From Helicobacter pylori Shi112 (GTDB lineage Bacteria > Campylobacterota > Campylobacteria > Campylobacterales > Helicobacteraceae): a DNA stretch of 64,000 nt. Within the stretch, counting starts at the first letter, position 1. Every line of letters begins with the position of its first letter. Below the pieces are notes generated by a model. That model had not been told where the DNA came from. It was given only the letters and a program-made list of their open reading frames with translations, and did not search any database. This document shows positions 61,074 to 64,000 of this stretch, piece by piece. The DNA lies in the NCBI RefSeq assembly GCF_000277405.1, contig NC_017741.1, positions 558,001 to 622,000 of the forward strand, written 5' to 3'. The translations under genes and the position numbers were made by a program.

Positions 61074-63635
61074 CTAGAGCCTGAAATTCTCCATTAAGTT
61101 AAAGTTCATGTAGCGATAGATCTTGTCTTTTTGGCTCTCTAGCTTTTCACTCACTAAATTCATGTATTCTTCTTTAGTGGGGATTCTCCCTAGTAAAGCG
61201 CACGCCGCCCCAAGCTCCGCACTGCCTAAATACACTTTAGCCCCTCTACCCATACGATTATCAAAATTCCGTGTGGAAGTGGAAAAGACGACCGCATTAT
61301 CCCTAACCCTCGCCTGATTGCCCATGCACAAGCTACAGCCTGGGACTTCAGTCCTTGCCCCAGCAGCCCCAAAAATCGCATAATAGCCCTCATTAATAAG
61401 CTCTTGTTCATCCATTTTACTGGGTGGCACTACCCAAAGACGTGCTTGACTGGGGGGAGCGTTTTTAACGATTTCGCCAAAGGCTCTAAAATGCCCGATA
61501 TTCGTCATGCAAGAGCCAATAAACACTTCATCAATAGCGTGGGGTCTTTTGCCGGTCGTATCCGCTAAAACTTCGCTCAAAGTAGCGACATCATCAGGGT
61601 CATTAGGGCATGCCAAAATAGGCTCAGTGATTTCTGCCACATCAATTTCAATGACAGCGGCGTATTGAGCGTTACTATCTGGCTCTAACAATACCGGATT
61701 ATCCACCCAAGCTTGCATCGCATCTCGGCGTTTTTTCAAAGTTTCTTTGTCTTCATAACCGCTCGCAATCATCTCATCAATAAGCTTGATATTGGATTTC
61801 AAGTATTCAATCATCGGCTCTTTATTCAAACGCACCACGCAAGCAGCCGCGCTCCTTTCTGCACTTGCATCGCTTAATTCAAAAGCCTGCTCCATTTTAA
61901 TATCAGGCAAGCCTTCAATCTCTAAAATACGCCCGTTAAAGACATTGATTTTACCCTTTTTCTCCACCGTGAGTAACCCTTTTTTAATGGCATAATAAGG
62001 GATCGCATTCACTAAATCCCTTAAGGTGATCCCAGAATTCATTTCCCCTTTAAAACGCACCAATACGGATTCTGGCATGTTCAAGGGCATCGTGCCTGTA
62101 ACCGCTGCAAAAGCGACTAACCCGCTCCCTGCCGGGAAACTAATGCCTAAAGGGAAACGGGTGTGGCTATCCCCCCCTGTGCCTAAAGTGTCAGGCAATC
62201 CCATGCGGTTTAGCCATGTGTGGATCACGCCATCGCCCGGATGCAACGCCACACCGCCTCTTTGAGTGATAAAACTGGGCAAGGTTGCATGCAAACTCAC
62301 ATCGCTAGGCTTTGGGTAAGCGGCGGTATGGCAAAAACTCTGCAACACAAAAGGCGCATCAAATTTCAAACTCGCCAATTCTTTAACCTCATCTCTAGTC
62401 ATCGCCCCTGTGGTGTCTTGACTGCCCACGGTGGTAACCTTTGGCTCACAATAAGTGCCAGGTAAGATCCCTTTCACCCCACAAGCATGGCCTACAATTT
62501 TTTGGGCTAAAGTGTAGCCTTTGGCGTCGCTTTTAGGAGCGGATGGCTTTTTAAACGCTTCAGATTCGCCTAGCCCTAAAAATTTACGCGCTTTATTCGT
62601 CAAACCCCTGCCAATGATTAAAGGGATACGCCCAGAAGCCCTAACTTCATCTAATAAAGTTTCAGGCTCTAGCTTAAAGGAACTAACCACTTTATCGTTC
62701 AGCGTGATTTCGCCTTTATAGGGATAGATTTTAATCATATCGCCCTCTTTTAAATCCTTAACATCAGCCACAATGGGTAACGCCCCGCTATCTTCACAAG
62801 TTGCAAAGAAAATCGGAGCGATCACCCCCCCAATCACAATGCCCCCGCTCCTTTTATTAGGCACAAAAGGAATGTCCTTACCAAAATGCCACATGATAGA
62901 GTTTGTCGCGCTTTTTCTGGAGCTTCCTGTGCCGACCACATCGCCCACATACGCTACAGGAACGCCTTTAGCTTTAATGGCTTTGATGCGTTGTTCGTAA
63001 TTTTCAATCCTGTTTTTGAGCATCGCTTTGGCGTGTAAAGGAATATCGCTTCGTGTGAAAGCATCGCTTGCTGGGCTTAAATCATCGGTATTGGTTTCGC
63101 CATCAATCTTAAACACGCACGCTTCAATGCATTCATTTAAAGGCTCTTTATTCAAAAACCATTCAGCGTTCGCCCAAGATTCTAGCACCTCTTTAGCCAA
63201 AGCGTTAGTTTTACTCATTGCAGCGATTTTATCAAACGATCCATAGACTAAAAGAGTGGTTTTTAACGCTTTCGCACTCTCTTTAGCGATGCTTTTGTCT
63301 TGACTTTCTAAGCCCATAATCAAAGGCTCTACATTATACCCCCCAAGCATCGTGCCTAAAAGAGTGGTCGCTTCTAAAGCGCTAATGCACGTGCATTCTA
63401 GTTTTTTTTGAGACAATTTGGCTAAAAATTCCGCTTTCACTTTCGCCCCCTCATCAACCCCAGGGCTTACTCTGTGAATGAGTAATTCTTTAGCGAAAGC
63501 AGCGTTTGTGGGATCTTTCATCAAAATCTCAACGACGGCTTCTACTTGTTTAGCGTTTAAAGGGAGCGGCGGGATACCATCGCTTTCTCTTTCTAAAACG
63601 CTTTTTTTATAATCTTCTAAAAAATCTTTCATCAT
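61074..63635 (-). CDS. acnB: AcnB, aconitate hydratase B
   Basis: AcnB interconverts citrate and isocitrate in the TCA cycle and can bind mRNA when its cluster is lost. The 853 residues follow the AcnB layout: a HEAT-like N-terminal helical domain, then a swivel domain that precedes the catalytic domain. Iron-sulfur ligands lie in the catalytic part: [11 protein letters not shown] and [10 protein letters not shown]. Length is normal for AcnB. The ATG has AAGGAGAA upstream, and 130 bp separate it from the divergent MqnA-like gene. Confidence 0.97.
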   Translation of the reverse strand: MMKDFLEDYKKSVLERESDGIPPLPLNAKQVEAVVEILMKDPTNAAFAKELLIHRVSPGVDEGAKVKAEFLAKLSQKKLECTCISALEATTLLGTMLGGYNVEPLIMGLESQDKSIAKESAKALKTTLLVYGSFDKIAAMSKTNALAKEVLESWANAEWFLNKEPLNECIEACVFKIDGETNTDDLSPASDAFTRSDIPLHAKAMLKNRIENYEQRIKAIKAKGVPVAYVGDVVGTGSSRKSATNSIMWHFGKDIPFVPNKRSGGIVIGGVIAPIFFATCEDSGALPIVADVKDLKEGDMIKIYPYKGEITLNDKVVSSFKLEPETLLDEVRASGRIPLIIGRGLTNKARKFLGLGESEAFKKPSAPKSDAKGYTLAQKIVGHACGVKGILPGTYCEPKVTTVGSQDTTGAMTRDEVKELASLKFDAPFVLQSFCHTAAYPKPSDVSLHATLPSFITQRGGVALHPGDGVIHTWLNRMGLPDTLGTGGDSHTRFPLGISFPAGSGLVAFAAVTGTMPLNMPESVLVRFKGEMNSGITLRDLVNAIPYYAIKKGLLTVEKKGKINVFNGRILEIEGLPDIKMEQAFELSDASAERSAAACVVRLNKEPMIEYLKSNIKLIDEMIASGYEDKETLKKRRDAMQAWVDNPVLLEPDSNAQYAAVIEIDVAEITEPILACPNDPDDVATLSEVLADTTGKRPHAIDEVFIGSCMTNIGHFRAFGEIVKNAPPSQARLWVVPPSKMDEQELINEGYYAIFGAAGARTEVPGCSLCMGNQARVRDNAVVFSTSTRNFDNRMGRGAKVYLGSAELGAACALLGRIPTKEEYMNLVSEKLESQKDKIYRYMNFNLMENFRL

Positions 63636-63765
63636 TTCTCCTTTTTAAATAGCATTATTGACTAATGCCCTAATCATTTGCCCCATCATGATAACAAAAC
63701 TCTTTTTACTTTTAGTTAAGTTGTAAGAAACTTTAGCTACCATGCGATACAAAAAAGGATTTTAA

Positions 63766-64000
63766 GTGCGTTTTGGTAAAATTGATTATTTAAACATGCT
63801 CCCTTTTGATGTGTTTATCAAATCCTACCCCACCCCTTGTTATTTCAAACAATTTTTACGGCTTAAAAAAACCTACCCTTCCAAACTCAATGAGAGTTTT
63901 TTATTCAGGCGTATTGATGCGGGGTTTATTTCTTCTATCGCTGGCTATCAATTCGCTCTTCATTCCTATTCTCTAGGCATTGTCGCTTATAAGGAAGTTT
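63766..64000 (+). CDS. MqnA-like protein, menaquinone (futalosine pathway), 5' end only
   Basis: A frame starting at GTG 63766, with AAGGA upstream, runs off the right edge after 78 residues. The start reads MRFGKIDYLNMLPFDVF, and RRIDAGFISSIAGYQFA follows. It resembles the MqnA/MqnD family, which binds chorismate-derived substrates in the futalosine menaquinone pathway used by H. pylori. The catalytic part lies outside the window. MqnA is the better fit from the SYLNxxPF-like start; MqnD cannot be ruled out. Confidence 0.65.
   Translation, partial: MRFGKIDYLNMLPFDVFIKSYPTPCYFKQFLRLKKTYPSKLNESFLFRRIDAGFISSIAGYQFALHSYSLGIVAYKEV

Overview
The window reads as a stretch of Helicobacter pylori chromosome. 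Gene content and order (thiD-thiE, coaBC, pseB, hup, der, speE, gatA-guaB, trxA-trxB, motA-motB, moa cluster, hpaA, tig-clpP-def-comM, cadA, hofE/hofF, secA, ssrA, acnB), the AT-rich sequence, frequent TTG/GTG starts, tightly packed or overlapping genes and -10-only promoters all fit that species. Names are given from recognised protein sequence; no database search was run.

Layout. 1-1,609 (+): end of thiM, then thiD and thiE (thiamine). 1,664-7,669 (-): a FliK-like protein, coaBC, pseB, a FadL-type porin and two lipoproteins resembling the flagellar pair FlgP/FlgQ. A 530-bp non-coding gap follows, then tRNA-Arg(CCT), hup and der (-). 10,222-16,819 (+): lipoprotein, speE, coaE, gatA, guaB, atpB and an RRM protein. 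17,021-23,226 (-): a family 25 LPS glycosyltransferase, trxB, trxA, yraN, hom, uvrC and an unknown gene. A 59-codon lipoprotein gene (23,218-23,397, +) resembling LptM lies between converging and diverging neighbours.

23,409-27,740 (-) is the ABC importer egtV-egtU (ergothioneine/osmoprotectant type). A complete 2,027-bp IS607 (24,850-26,876) splits egtU at a GG dinucleotide. The gene length is in frame once the element is removed, so the importer is probably inactive in this strain only. Next come motA-motB and a periplasmic partner gene, a ThiF/MoeB enzyme and a metallo-beta-lactamase-fold hydrolase (-).

32,448-32,882 is a gene-free gap that best fits the phase-variable small RNA NikS. On the minus strand it has a T14 tract directly upstream of TATAAT, a perfect match to the NikR operator consensus, a 5'/3' closing stem and a terminator. 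32,883-48,981 (mainly +) carries rsmD, fliL, acpS, a fecA remnant, a YgjP-type protease (-), a second family 25 glycosyltransferase, ribBA, ribA, moaD-moaE-mogA-moaC, hpaA, an outer-membrane protein, tig, clpP, def, comM and cadA. 49,017-50,231 is an orphan type I specificity gene (hsdS) with internal repeats suited to domain shuffling and spacer-length change. The rest (mostly -) is hofF, a LolC/E-type permease, secA, lolA (+), tmRNA (+), a secreted protein (+), hofE, two envelope proteins, acnB and the start of an MqnA-like gene (+).

No CRISPR array, prophage, toxin-antitoxin operon or clearly new multi-gene system was found. The strongest leads are the IS607 knock-out of egtU with its TnpB guide region, the unlisted LptM-like gene, the recombination-ready hsdS, the NikS control region and a second FliK-like protein.
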